Assembly: GCF_023898315.1 (NCBI RefSeq)
Contig: NC_064614.1
Location: forward strand, 502,092,109-502,156,108
DNA: 64,000 nt
Direction: 5' to 3'
Origin: Schistocerca nitens
Taxonomy: Eukaryota; Arthropoda; Insecta; Orthoptera; Acrididae
Part shown: in pieces, positions 1-10,860 of the stretch
Layout: each line of letters opens with the position of its first letter
Position numbering within the stretch: position 1 is the first letter of the stretch
The notes under the pieces: model-generated
The model's input: only the letters and a program-made list of their open reading frames with translations
Database searches by the model: none
What the model was told of the DNA's origin: nothing
Made by a program: the position numbers and the translations under genes

Positions 1-582
1 GCACTTAAAGTCATTTGCAGAATATAGATGTAGATGTAGCATAATTAAATGGTACAAGAAATCGGAGGAGGAAGATTGTTTGTGACAACAGGCATTGACC
101 CTATGAGAGATATGATGTTGCAAAGTCCCACACAGTGTAGCTATTGAACTAGTGCAGAATTCAATATGCCTCAGCTAAAAGTGTGGAAAACATTTTGTAT
201 GTGATAAAGAGTGAAATCATACAAGTAGGAGCTCCTGCAAGCCATGAGCCATAATGACAAACTGGGCCACCTTAAAAATGATATCTTGTGGGCAAATTAA
301 TCTTCAGTGGTGATGCCATGTTTCATCTTTTGTGGAAGGTTGATAGGGCTAAATAAATAAAAACACAGAGGATCTAAATGCGACCGCTGAATATATGTGA
401 GATTCTGAAAAAGTTGATGTGTTCTGTGCTGTGTACAGCAAGATAGTCTATGGACCCTTCTTCTCTACTGAGAGAACTGTCAATAATATCACACCTCTTG
501 ACATGCTGCAATTGTAGCTTATGCTGCATCTCGAAACTGATAGCACGCATTTCATCTTTCGACACGGAGCCCCCACCCCTGC

Positions 583-611
<29 letters not shown>
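583..611. repeat. (CA)n microsatellite
   Basis: About 14 uninterrupted CA units. The rest of 1-1004 holds no gene or recognisable element. Short open frames across the CA run are products of the simple repeat. Confidence 0.95.
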
Positions 612-615
<4 letters not shown>

Positions 616-1004
616 CCACAATTATGTATGAGATTACTCAAATGAGATGCTACCATGTGTTACAGCTGTTGATCTGGTGCTGCTCAAGTGGTCATCACAG
701 TAACCAGATTTGACATCTCAATTTTTTCCTTGTGGTGCCAAATCAAGGACAGCATTTATGTTCCACATGTATCACATAAATTCAAAAACTTGTAACACTG
801 CATCACAGGAGCTATTATTACCATCACTTCTCATGTGTTGGGTCAGGTATGTGAACAGAATTGGTTTACTGATTAGATGTGTGCCATGTAACAGAGGGAG
901 GACACGCTGAATCATTATAAACACTGGAAAAAAATTGAGAGTTTGTATTTTACATACTGTATCATATGTTGTTGTTCCTGGTCATTTACCTGTACTGATT
1001 TTTC

Positions 1005-1975
1005 ATGGACTTTATAATTATCCTGAATAAGGGGAACAAAGATGAAAATGAGATAGTAAATATGATACTGTGAGATGAATTTGACAGAGCACTCGCAGAC
1101 CTAAGTGGTAATGAGGCCCGTGGGATAAGTAATACTCCTCCAGGATTAGTGAGATCCTTGGGAAGGCAAACCATGACAAAAATTATTCCACCTGGCATGC
1201 AGGATGTATGACATGGGCAAAATACTCTCAGACTTCAGGAAGACAGTAATAATTGCATTTCCAGTGAGGACAGATACTGACAGGTGGGAATACTACTGAA
1301 GCATCAGTTTAATTAGTCATGGTTGCAAAATATTGGCACACTTTATTTACAGAAGAATGGAATATGTGATAAAGGCTGAATTTGGGGAAGATCGTCTGGG
1401 TTCCAGATAAATGTAGGAACACCCAAGGCGATATTAACCTTACAACATTTTGTAGATGATAGTTTGAAGGAAGACAATCCTAAATTTGTAGCAATTGTAG
1501 ATTTAGAGAAGTAGCAGGGATAAAATATTAAGGACCAATGATTATTTACTACTTGTATTGAAACCAGAACATAATTAAAAGAGGCGAAGGACATGAAAGC
1601 TGTAGTTGAGAAGGGAATGAGACTTTGTTGTGGCTCTTCCCCACATTATTCAATCTGTACATAGATCAAGAAATAAATGAAACCATGGAAAATTTAGAAA
1701 ATGACTTTAAAGTTCAGAGAGGTAGAAACAAAAACATTGTAGTTTGTTCATGACTTTATAATTCTGTCAGAGGTAACTGAGGACTTGGAACAGCAATTGA
1801 ACAGAACTTAAAAGGGATTATAAGATGAACATCAATAAAAGTACAACTAGGGCAATGGCATGTAGTCAAATTAAGTCATGCCATGGTGTGGGAATTAAAC
1901 TAGGAAAAGAGACACAAAAAGTAGTAGATGAATTGTGCTATTTGGGCAGCAAAACACGTGATGGAACAAGCTGGG
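1005..1975 (+). pseudogene. Decayed RTE-type LINE fragment (copy A, RT region)
   Basis: This is the reverse-transcriptase part of an RTE-clade non-LTR retrotransposon. It aligns by eye, in order, with the better copies at 26600-29872 and 34462-37336: the stretch around 'gagatgaatttgacagagc', the 'ggttgcaaaatattggcac' block, the 'ttcaatctgtacatagatca' block and the 'gatgaacatcaataaaag' block. Both ends are missing: no endonuclease upstream and no (AAC)n tail downstream. Stop codons and indels occur in all frames, and the YADD block is lost to a deletion and substitutions. It is one of the most diverged RTE copies here and certainly dead. Its edges are approximate. Confidence 0.75.
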
Positions 1976-2919
1976 ATCTCTCTATTTCCTCTCTTGTTTT
2001 GCCATCTGCCTTCTTAAATTCATTTTATTTTGATTTTTGCCTAATTACCATTAACATCCATGCGTATAATCTGCATTTTCATAAAAGAGAGAAGATTGAC
2101 CCTCAGTGTTAAGAAATATAGCACCAGATCTAAATTTGTGCTTAGTTTTGTGTATGTAATTAATTTCCTAATTCATTTTGACCATTCCTAGTTAATACTT
2201 TTGTTATAGGGTGAAATCAGTAATTTTTTCGTGACATAGATTCTACTGTTGACTTATAAACAAATATAAATTGTGTACTAACCATAAACATTTGGAAGAA
2301 GAACTACAAGGATTCTTAAAGTATTTATTTGGCTCCATTTGAAAACATATTAGCAAAGCCAGCCCTTAATTAAGTCCAAAATAATTACCAGGTTTGTCAA
2401 AAGTATTGTTTGTATAACTATATCTGTTAATTTCATTATTTAAACAAATAATTCAGCCTAACCTTTGTGACAAAAGGAACTGTTAAAGAGGAGGAATTTT
2501 TCAACGTATTCAGTTAATTCAGTGAGTTATGTTTTAATTGTAATTTCTGTAACTTAAACACTGAACAATGTATAGTTTCAGTGCCTAGTATTGTGAGGAT
2601 ATATAAGGTGGTTAGGTATTTACTGCTCACAGATGTTCAACAGCAAACTATTGTAGCAGTATGCTGATGTATGTCTGCAACCTATTAATCAGGCTTAACA
2701 TTTACCAATATTGAACTGGCCATATAACTGTGTAATATTGGGAGGTTGCGAACAGTGAAAGTAAAGAACTGTGAAACGCAACTGTGCAACTGTCGGCTAC
2801 ATCATTTACAGTAGTCAGTGTTGAACTTCCACCCTCCATTTTTCAGCCAGTATAACAATGCAGTACGTTGACACCGAGGACTATCAACAAAGAAATAAAG
2901 CAGGCAAACGTCACTCACA
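1976..2919. other. Unassigned A+T-rich sequence
   Basis: No coding region or element could be identified. There is a TATA-like 'gatatataag' near 2598, which could belong to an old LTR or other repeat, but no paired terminal repeat was found to support that. Confidence 0.5.
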
Positions 2920-4267
2920 CTCATGTTCAGAAAAAAACAGAACACCTTGAACAACTAGAGATAGGATGCTCATATTCACAGGATGTGTACGTTAGTATGT
3001 TCTGCAGAATTGACTAGCATTTGAATCATGTTGGCCTGCAGGTTTGAGGTCAACATTGATATCATGGTGCAACAGCACCTATCAGTAAAATGTGCCTGCG
3101 ACTTTCATTGTTGCTATAAATAAAAGGGGATGGACCAATGTGACTCAAACACATGTATAGGATGCTTTGCAGATGTATGTGCAAACCATACCATCAAATC
3201 AGTGAATTTGAAAGGGGGCACAATATTGGCATGAAGGAATGCAATGTATCCAACTGGGAAATTGCTGCTCATGTGGGATGAAGTGTTTCAGTGGTGCAAC
3301 GGGTGTGTGCAGAATGGTTCACAGAAGACTGTGGAACACATTGAGACCCCTCATCTGAATGACACTGTAGGACAGGTCTGCATCCTACTAGGATATGGTA
3401 CAACAGTGTAACACATCATACTCTATCAGGGGTGACAGTCTGTCACAATTTATTATGCACAGGTACATGTGCATCATCCAATTTTCCACCTACCTTTGAC
3501 AAATGTGCAGAAATATGCTAGATGAAAATGGTGTGTGGAATGTCACTGGTGACAGGAATGGCAGTAGATAGTGTTTTTGGATGAATATAGGTTCAGTTTG
3601 TTTGAAAATTATGGCCACATTTTAGTTTGCCAGAGATGGGGGAAGTGGCATCACAGTCATTGCATTAACACAAAACTTACAATGCCAACTTAAGGCCTTA
3701 TGGTGTTGAGTGCTATTGGGTACAACAACAAATCGCAGCTGGTGCACATCGAGGGGACTATGGCCAGTGTGACCTATGTGAATGACATGCTGTGACCCAT
3801 AGCCATACCCTTTCTACACAGCACCCCAGATGCCATTTTTCAGCATGATAATGCACAACAACATGTTGCTGCATGAACACATGCCTTCTTGGTTTCATAG
3901 ATGCCAGCCTTTTGCACAGGCCCACCAGATTGCCAGACTTGTCACCAGTTGAAAATGTGTGGGACATGGTTAAACAAAGGGTGCAGTGCTGTGACAGAGT
4001 GCCAGTCATCACAGATGAACTTTGGAACCTGTAGAATGCAGTATGGATGGCTACATGACAGGACACAATTTGTGCCTTACATGCATTGATGCCATCACAC
4101 ATGGAACAAGTTATCAGGGCCCCTGGTGGACCTGTGTGTAGTAGGCAACAGGACACATGCTGAACCGAAGTGACAGAATTGCTAATCATTTCTGCAGAAC
4201 ATACTAATGTACATGTCATGGCAATATCAATGTCCTATCTCTAGTTTCTGCTTTTTCTGAACATGAG
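2920..4267 (+). mobile_element. Decayed Tc1-like DNA transposon with both terminal repeats
   Basis: Terminal inverted repeats are visible at 2920-2966 and 4233-4267. The outer 16 bases (CTCATGTTCAGAAAAA) match exactly, and an inner ACTAGAGATAGGA also matches. The 3' flank is TA; the 5' flank reads CA, a likely decayed TA. Inside, plus-strand remnants of a Tc1 transposase follow the usual order: an N-terminal helix-turn-helix part near 3190-3310, the second catalytic Asp block (QHDNAQQHVAA, about 3840-3872) and the third block (LPDLSPVENVWDM, about 3935-3973). Stops and indels interrupt the frame throughout, so it cannot move itself. It belongs to a different family from the near-intact Tc1 at 19707, whose ends differ. 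Confidence 0.85.
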
Positions 4268-4379
4268 TATAACTGGAGGATCCCAAAGTAGGAAAAATAT
4301 AACACACATATAGGAAGGAAAGCACTTCTGAAAAATAGGAATTTGTTAACATCCTTATGTATATGTTTATGATATGTAG

Positions 4380-4854
4380 GCTACCCTGCACAACAGGCAT
4401 GCTGTGCAGGTAATATTGGCATGCCGTGCAGGGGTACATGTGCAACAGCCATGACTGTGCAGAGAGGGGGAAATGGATAGTGAGAGAGGGGTAGGATGAC
4501 ATTGAGAGACAAAGGGGTGAGGAGATGAAGAGACAGAGAGAAAATGGAGGAGGAGATGATAAGAGAGAGGGGGTAGGATGGGCTGGTCCGAGAGAGGCGA
4601 AAGGAGGACTTGACTAGAAAGAGGGGGAGGGGAAGGAGGAGGAGGAGGAGGAGGAAATGGACAGAGAGAGACGAGGGCAAAAGGAATGCAAAGAGAGTGA
4701 TGATGAGGTGGTCAGAGAGAGAGAAGATGGGCACTGAGAGGTGAGAAGGAAGACATAGACAGAGAGGTGGTGGAGGGGGAGATGGACAGAGAGGTAGGGG
4801 TGGAGGCGATAGACAGACATGTGGTACAGGTGTTAAATAGACCATGGATACATT
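4380..4854. repeat. Purine-rich degenerate minisatellite with an interspersed-repeat leader
   Basis: A leader with 'caacaggcatgctgtgcagg' at 4391-4410 is followed by about 380 bases of almost pure purine on the plus strand, built from variants of GAGATGGACAGAGAG and GGAGGAGGA. The same leader plus purine arrangement recurs near 10480-10740, and a purine tract of the same type lies at 12825-12995, so this is a dispersed repeat. Long minus-strand Pro/Leu/Ser-rich frames across it are artefacts of composition. Confidence 0.7.
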
Positions 4855-4991
4855 TACCATGGTGACAATGGAATGGGAATGAAGAACACTGGACTGAAGT
4901 TACCCATAGAAGAAAGAGAAGACCAACTAAGCAACAGGAGATGCTGACTGGCGCTGGACCATGAGACGCAAGTCTACAAGCTGCAGAAAAG

Positions 4992-5217
4992 ATGGCCTGG
5001 CTCTACGTAGGATGGCTTAAACCTGAGACAACACCAGACTCAATAAAACAATTTCTCAATAAGAAAGGAATCAAAGAAAATGTGAAATGTGAAGAACTGG
5101 CAAACAACAATAATATGAAGTCTTTTAAAGTAGGCATCCCCTTTCACAACTTAGAGTTGGCTAATAAACATGAATTCTGGCCAGCAGGAATCACCGTCAG
5201 ACGTTTTCGTTTTCCCC

Positions 5218-5218
<1 letters not shown>
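4992..5218 (+). pseudogene. LINE ORF1 C-terminal fragment
   Basis: The translation begins MAWLYVGWLKPETTPDSIKQ and ends with a basic 'TVRRFRFPR'. It resembles the nucleic-acid-binding C-terminal domain found in ORF1 proteins of some insect LINEs, upstream of the endonuclease ORF. It runs straight into a 38-base T homopolymer at 5219-5256, which destroys the frame. Only the domain type is inferred; no zinc knuckle is visible in what remains. Confidence 0.5.

Positions 5219-5256
<38 letters not shown>
5219..5256. repeat. T38 homopolymer inside the LINE
   Basis: Thirty-eight consecutive T residues separate the ORF1 remnant from the endonuclease remnant. This may be slippage expansion in the element or an assembly-sensitive site. 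Confidence 0.9.
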
Positions 5257-5279
5257 CAAGGAAACGGAGGGGTGCCCCT

Positions 5280-5880
5280 TCCATAAGACACAAGAATGCA
5301 GCCCAAAAGAATACAAAGAAGAAGAGCAGTCTTGACAGAAACATTCTTAACCAAAGACTGGCAACACCCAGAATTTTACTGTACTCATCTCCATGCAAAA
5401 CAAGGTGACAGAGGAAGACCCTACACTCCTGACAGAAACAAAACCCATTACAATAGGCCACCTGACCACTCAGAGTAAACATAATAAACCACTAATTATT
5501 ACTGGAGACTTAAATTGCAGAATGGATGTACAAAATTACAAAGCAAAAGTAACAGTGGAAAAGTTGCAGTAAGAAGGCTTTATCCTGTTAAACAATCCCA
5601 ACATACCTACATATATTTTCCACAACGGCAAAAGTAGAATAGACATTGCATTCATAAGGGGACCAATCAGGGGTAATATATCACCTCTCTGGACTGCAGA
5701 GGACACACCACTTCGGAAACATATCCCTCTGGAAATAAATATCCAAGGAGCATGGCAAAAAATGCAAGAAAAGGAGGAAGAAGCACTCTCAAAAACAATA
5801 GACGTCGGGAAAGTGGAAGCAGAATCTGATCATATAAAACAAATCAAAATGTTAATAGACAATTTGCGACTATAGGAAGC
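5280..5880 (+). pseudogene. LINE endonuclease remnant (APE type)
   Basis: Pieces of an exonuclease-endonuclease-phosphatase domain are readable in shifting frames: TETFLTKDWQHPEFYCTHLH with QGDRGRP near 5331-5421, then ITGDLNCRMD near 5496-5528, then a segment with SRIDIAFI near 5632-5655. The GDLN motif corresponds to the catalytic Asp/Asn of APE-type endonucleases. The protein between GRP and GDLN is much shorter than in full LINEs, so an internal deletion is likely. In-frame stops follow GDLN (for example the TAA around 5568). Confidence 0.65.
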
Positions 5881-6261
5881 AACAGAAGCGATAGGAGAAC
5901 TCCTAAGACAAGCTGCCAACCCCAGATACAAAAGAAGAGCAAAAAAATGGTTCAACACAGAGTGTTACAGTCTAAGAAAAAATGTACTAGGAAGCCTACA
6001 TCAACTAAAACAGTGTGTAGAGAACCCTATACTCCTCAGGAATTACGCCGAAAAATGAAGCACCTATAAGAAAACTCTAAAGGAAAAGAAGAGATCATTC
6101 TGGGCAAAAGAAGGAAAGAAACTAGTGGAGGAAGCCTCAAAAGACCCATATATTGTGCTACGCCCCAGAAAACGAGTGGATATACATTACATAGACACGA
6201 GAATATGGGAGATGCTCTTTGACAACGTACTGAATAAAGAAGGACTAAGAGAGAGGATACA

Positions 6262-8028
6262 ATGCTGCAAACAACTGTGGATTGGATCCCATTGACCACG
6301 GAAGAGATCAAAGATGCCATTAACAGCACCAAGAGTAAAAAAGCTGCAGGCCCTGACAGACTTCATAGCAAATATCTGAAAGACCCTGCCCAAATACTAA
6401 CGTCAATGTGGACAAAACTTTACAATAAGTGTATAGAAACAGCCTCCATTCCGGAACAGTGGAGACAGTCAACCGTAAGAGTGCTTTATAAAGGGAAAGG
6501 AGACCCCAAGGACCCTACAGAGGCATAGCCCTAGAAAACTTACTTTTCAAAGTGTTCACAAAAATAATAACAGAAAGAATAAAGCAAATAACCAACGAAC
6601 ACCTCCCCGAAAGCCAAATGGGATTCAGAAAGAGAAGATCAACTCTGACAACAATAGAACTCCTGCTAAAGAGCGTACGGCAAGCCCTTCAAGACAGAGA
6701 AAAGTTCTATATAGTATTAATGACCAAAAACTAGAGGAAACCCTGGGAAAAAACAACATCTGGACATGAATTATAAGCGCAATACTGCAATGCTGCAATG
6801 GAACGAAGTAAGAATATCAGACAATCTCTCCCTATCAGAGCTGATATTCCAATCAAACGGAGTACTACAGGGAGCCCCACTGAGTCCTCTATTATTTATC
6901 CTTGCAGCAGAAGAAATTGTAAGAATACCCCAAAGGGACCGAGCGAGGTGGCGCAGTGGTAAGACACTGGACTCGCATTCGGGAGGACGACGGTTCAATC
7001 CCACGTCCGGCCATCCTGATTTAGGTTTTCCGTGATTTCCCTAAATCACTCCAGGCAAATGCCGGGATGGTTCCTCTGAAAGGGCACGGCCGACTTCCTT
7101 CCCCATCCTTCCCTACTCCGATGAGACCGATGACCACGCTGTCTGGTCTCCTTCCCCAAACCAACCAACCAACCAACCAATACCCCAAAGGGAGGGTGTA
7201 GTCTCATATGCATATGCAGACGATATTGTAATAGGTGCAAAGAATATTGCAAAGTTACAAGAAGTGATAAACGATATGGAAGATTGGTTTATTGAACACG
7301 GCTTTGAAATAAATGTGGCAAAAACAGAAATGATGGTACTCAGAAATGGAGGAAGAACACCTGCGTCAGCTGAGATCTTCATACGAGAGAGAAAACTGAA
7401 GATTGTACCGAACTACAAGTACCTAGGGGTCACAATACAAACAACTGCAAAATGTTTCACAAAACATGTAACAGAGAAAGCAATGCAAGCAATAATGGCA
7501 ATACATGAAATACAATACATCAGATCCCTTAGCTTAGAGACAGCAATGGCACTATTCAGAGCCAAAATCTTCCCAATACTGACGTACGGCATAAAAATTA
7601 TTGGACCACATCTTACAGTGAACAACCTAACAACACTAGAAAGAGTGAAGGTGACCTATATAAAGAAAGCAATAGGAGTGTCCAAAACAACAAGATTGAG
7701 ACTTGTATACCTGCTGGCGAGGGAACCCTGCCTCGCTGAAGAACTTCGGACAATCCTGATGCTACCTAATAGCTGTGCCTTGGAAAGTCTACCTAAAACA
7801 TTGAAGAAAAAAAGGGAAGACATACCTACAGAATTTTACAGCACAGGTGCCATGATTGACCGAACATGGACAAAGGAAAACTTCGAAATGAGACACGTGA
7901 TCACCAGATTGGCAGTCCATGGTTTCCACCACCTTATTTGCAACAACACGTCATATCATGAACCAAACGAAATGTGTGAGTGTAAACTGTCACCAAATTT
8001 GCAAACGTTACCATATAGAGCTCTGTAG
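6262..8028 (+). pseudogene. LINE reverse transcriptase, interrupted by a SINE
   Basis: The order of RT motifs is clear: KKAAGPDRLHSKYLK near 6335-6380, SQMGFRKRRSTLTTIELLLK near 6613-6672, GVLQGAPLSPLLFILAAEE near 6858-6915, and, after the SINE insertion, AYADDIVIGA near 7210-7239. The C-terminal region 7264-8028 is a single open frame of 254 codons. The palm segment between the fingers and GAPLSPL has lost the VLDxxKAFD-type motif, so the enzyme is dead even without the SINE. Frameshifts lie near 6526 and 6730. Confidence 0.85.
6939..7178 (+). mobile_element. tRNA-derived SINE, tail type 1
   Basis: RNA polymerase III promoter boxes are evident: an A box in TGGCGCAGTGGT (6949-6960) and a B box GGTTCAATCCC (6992-7002). 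The body continues through 'gatttaggttttccgtgatt' and ends in (CCAA)n at 7161-7180. A 15-bp target duplication AATACCCCAAAGGGA flanks it at 6924-6938 and 7179-7193, inside the LINE RT. The body is shared with the reverse-oriented SINE at 8102-8360, but the 3' part differs. It is a SINE rather than a tRNA gene because the tRNA-like head is fused to a long unrelated body. Confidence 0.92.
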
Positions 8029-8101
8029 CAAAAGGACATGAACAATAAGTGACTATGCAAATCACAATATATGAAATTTCTAATTTATCTTATTATTATC
8101 A

Positions 8102-8360
8102 GGAGGAGGAGGAGGAGGAGGATATTAGTGTTTAACGTCCTGTCAACAACGAGGTCATTAGAGACGGAGCGCAAGCTCGGGTGAGGGAAGGATGGGGAAG
8201 GAAATCGGCCGTGCCCTTTTAAAGGAACCATCTCGGCATTGGCCTGAAGCGATTTAGGGAAATCACGGAAAACCTAAATCAGGATGGCCGGAGACGGGAT
8301 TGAACCATCGTCCTCCCGAATGCAAGTCCAGTGTGCTAACCACTGCGCCACCTCGCTCGG
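8102..8360 (-). mobile_element. tRNA-derived SINE, tail type 2
   Basis: Reading the minus strand, the A box (complement of 8339-8350) and B box (complement of 8296-8306) match the SINE at 6939. The tail differs: it passes through 'gacaggacgttaaacacta' and ends in a CTC-type repeat (GGA repeats at 8102-8121 on the plus strand). A 14-bp target duplication TCTTATTATTATCA flanks it at 8088-8101 and 8361-8374, in the 3' untranslated end of the host LINE. Confidence 0.92.
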
Positions 8361-8516
8361 TCTTATTATTATCACTGTACATTGAATTTGTATGGCTATT
8401 TGGCTGCAATAAACTTATTATTATTACCATGGTGACAATACACCCCAATAGTTGATACTGCATAAGAAAAGTCCTTCCAGTTGGGAATGCATCAGACAGC
8501 TTTCAACTGGGAAGTA

Positions 8517-9868
8517 CAGGGTGGCGCAGATGGATCGGGTGGTTTTAAAATACTTGTCAAACTGTCAATTGTAAAGGTATTGGATTGAAATAAAGTGCAA
8601 AACGTGTAGTTACAATGGAAGTTTATTAACAAAAAAATAGTAATGTTAGTTTTTAAAAATTACATCCATCAAATGCCCTCCTTCTCGAGCGACGCATTCT
8701 TGGAGTCGGTCCTTAACGTTCCGCATTGCCCGCTCAAGCACATCACCAGGAATTGATGTGATTTCGGTGTGAATTGCTGCCTTCAACTCCTGAATGGTCC
8801 GGGGTTTGTTCATGTAGACCCTTGCTTTTAAATAGCCCCATAAGAAAAAGTCACATACCGTGAGGTCCGGCGAGCGAGGGGGCCAATGGACATCTCCATT
8901 ACGGGAAATCAAACGGCCAGGGAACAGAGCGCGTACAGCTTGCATTGATATCCTAGCGGTATGTGCAGTTGCCCCGTCTTGTTGGAACCACATATTGCCC
9001 ATGTCATAATTGTTCTCTTCAAGTTGTGCGAGAAGAAAATCTTCAATCATGTTCACATAACGCTGCGAATTAACAGTAACCGCCTGCTCCCTTTCATTTT
9101 CAAAAAAGTAAGGACCAATTATCCCTACCTTAGAAACCCCACACCAAACCGTCACTTTGTCACTATGGAGAGGCCGTTGGTGTAGATCTCTTGGGTTAGT
9201 GTCGGCCCAGTAACGGCAATTTTGCTTGTTTACGTATCCGTTAATGTGAAAGTGAGCCTCGTCAGACATCATGATAATCAGGTTTACATCTTCCAATAAC
9301 TCCAACATCTGTTGGCTAAACTGAAGCCTTTGAAGATGGTCTGTTGGGAGAATCTTCTGTACCAACAGGATTTTATAGGGGTGGAATTTCAGTTCTTCGT
9401 TAAGAATCCTTTGAAGGCTCCGACGTGACATTCCAAGAGCTTGAGCACGACGTCTCGTTGATCGACGTGGGCTCGCAGTGACATCGCGTCTCACACGCTC
9501 CACGTTCTCAGGCGTTGTTATTGTTGGCGGTCTAGGCGTCCATTTTGGAGCACATGAACCAGTAGTGCGGAAATTATGCACCCAACTCAATATCGTATCT
9601 CGCTTAGGAACACTACCGCGAGGTGGGATGTTGAAACGCCGGCGAAAGGCACGCGTCACAGCAACAATTGACTCGTTATTGCGTATGAACTCTTCCACTG
9701 CGAAAACACGATGCTCAACGGACCACGTAGCCATCGCGACTGACTGCCAGCCTGCAACTGAAACTTCCCGTCCCCCCCCACCACAGGACGAAGTCGCCGA
9801 ACACCTGGCTCCCCCCCTCCAGACGTACAGTCCACTTCAAAACCACCCGATCCATCTGCGCCACCCTG
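8517..9868 (-). mobile_element. Intact DD41D mariner-type transposon
   Basis: A 1,352-bp element flanked by TA on both sides (8515-8516 and 9869-9870). The first 30 bases (8517-8546) and the last 30 (9839-9868) are perfect inverted repeats, starting CAGGGTGGCGCAGATGGATC. It contains one complete transposase ORF on the minus strand. Perfect repeats plus an unbroken ORF make it the youngest-looking DNA transposon in the window. Confidence 0.95.
8646..9734 (-). CDS. Mariner-superfamily transposase, DD41D, full length
   Basis: This 362-residue protein would bind the terminal repeats and catalyse cut-and-paste transposition into TA sites. Residues 1-60 form an N-terminal helix-turn-helix of the DUF4817 type. 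Residues 62-130 form a second basic, HTH-like region with a TPRPP linker at 66-70. The catalytic domain follows: D158 in MMSDEAHFH, D253 in WFQQDGATAHTA and D295 in SPDLTVCDFFLWG. D253 and D295 are separated by 41 residues, the DD41D spacing of the rosa/Visitor-like branch of Tc1/mariner. The start at 9734 lies about 100 bp inside the right repeat and gives MATWSVEHR, a usual beginning for the family. No stop or frameshift is present. Activity is an inference from intactness. Confidence 0.93.
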   Translation of the reverse strand: MATWSVEHRVFAVEEFIRNNESIVAVTRAFRRRFNIPPRGSVPKRDTILSWVHNFRTTGSCAPKWTPRPPTITTPENVERVRRDVTASPRRSTRRRAQALGMSRRSLQRILNEELKFHPYKILLVQKILPTDHLQRLQFSQQMLELLEDVNLIIMMSDEAHFHINGYVNKQNCRYWADTNPRDLHQRPLHSDKVTVWCGVSKVGIIGPYFFENEREQAVTVNSQRYVNMIEDFLLAQLEENNYDMGNMWFQQDGATAHTARISMQAVRALFPGRLISRNGDVHWPPRSPDLTVCDFFLWGYLKARVYMNKPRTIQELKAAIHTEITSIPGDVLERAMRNVKDRLQECVAREGGHLMDVIFKN

Positions 9869-9870
9869 TA

Positions 9871-10289
9871 CTATCAACTACAAAATCCATCAATGTGGCA
9901 CCAGCAACACTGAGGCATTTCTACAGAGACACTCAACAGTTCACCTCACCTGATTTCCTGAGGCAGTGACAATAGGATTATATCCAGGGCAGTAACAATA
10001 ACATTCATTTATTTGTTCCAGATAGCATTTCTGTAAAAACAGCTATGCATGTTATACACATCACTGTACTGCCAGGTACAAGTGACAACTGTACAAACCA
10101 TTAATAATTTCACACTGGAGTAAATAAACACTCCACATCTCTTGCACATAGAGATTGCAGAGAGATTGGGGGAGGAAGTGGTGGACTTAGGGGAGAAGAT
10201 GAAAGATGTACAGGATGTGTCCTGAATATGTACAAGGATGAAGCCACAGGAAAGAGGCCAGTACATGAAACAGGATGTATGTGTCTACA

Positions 10290-10324
<35 letters not shown>

Positions 10325-10860
10325 CTAGCATCTCCTTCTAAATCACTGGATTGATTTCAGCCAAATTTGGTACAGATACTGCTTGCTATATGAAAATCAG
10401 CACTATTGGTGTTAGTACCTCCTAGTTCATGTAGGAGCTCGTTTATGGACAAGAAAAGGTTTTTTTTCATCACCCGATGTATAGGCTGTGTTGTACAACA
10501 GGCATGTTGTGTGGCTAGTATAGACATATCTTGCAGAAGCTGCACATGCAGATGGGCATGGCTGAGCAGAGAGAGGGGGGAGAGCTGTATGGTGAGAGTG
10601 GAAAAGAGGGGGAGTATCAGGTGGACAGAGGAAAGGGGAGGAAGAGACAGACAGACAGAGAGAGGTATCAGATGTGATGTGCAGAGAGTGGGGGTGGGGG
10701 TGGGGGGTGGACAGTGAGAGAGGGGGAGGAGGAGATGGATGAAAGACCAGGCTAGAAGACGGCAAAAATTTGTGGCATTCAACTGTTTTCCTGCCATATG
10801 TACAGCTGAACGACATGTTTTGAGAGATGGTGCTCTGACCATCAAGTTGTAAAGACACAG
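9871..10860. repeat. Interspersed repeat tract with (GT)n and purine-rich block
   Basis: No gene is recognisable. A segment near 10015-10110 resembles one at 13330-13440. 'taaataaacactccacatct' near 10121-10140 recurs at 22674-22693. A (GT)n run lies at about 10292-10321. A 'caacaggcatgttgtgtgg' leader with a purine-rich block (10485-10740) resembles 4391-4820. All point to one dispersed, non-coding or unrecognised repeat family. Confidence 0.6.

Larger units (their letters stand above)
4870..8424 (+). mobile_element. Non-LTR retrotransposon (LINE), host of two SINEs
   Basis: The element is bounded by a perfect 15-bp target-site duplication (TACCATGGTGACAAT at 4855-4869 and 8425-8439). Its 3' end is 'caataaacttattattat', a TTA-repeat tail rather than poly(A). 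In order it holds the end of an ORF1-like protein, an endonuclease portion, reverse transcriptase and a C-terminal region. SINEs sit at 6939-7178 and 8102-8360. Removing them and their extra target copies leaves about 3.0 kb, shorter than a complete two-ORF LINE, so the copy is 5'-truncated and internally deleted. I would place it loosely in the I/R1/Jockey group, without certainty. Confidence 0.9.

Noticed and set aside
17..40. Tail of a CR1 LINE (tagatgtagatgtag) at the window start
   Set aside because: Resembles the abundant tail motif, but only about 20 bases are available and no upstream element can be seen.
4381..4860. 159-codon minus-strand frame, Pro/Ser/Leu-rich
   Set aside because: It lies entirely in a purine-rich simple-sequence tract; the composition explains the frame and no domain is visible.
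6949..7002. tRNA gene at the SINE heads (also 8296-8350 and 59111-59169)
   Set aside because: A and B boxes are present, but the tRNA-like part continues into SINE bodies with target duplications; no full cloverleaf was drawn.
9478..9969. 163-codon plus-strand frame
   Set aside because: Opposite strand of the mariner transposase and its terminal repeat; no independent motif.
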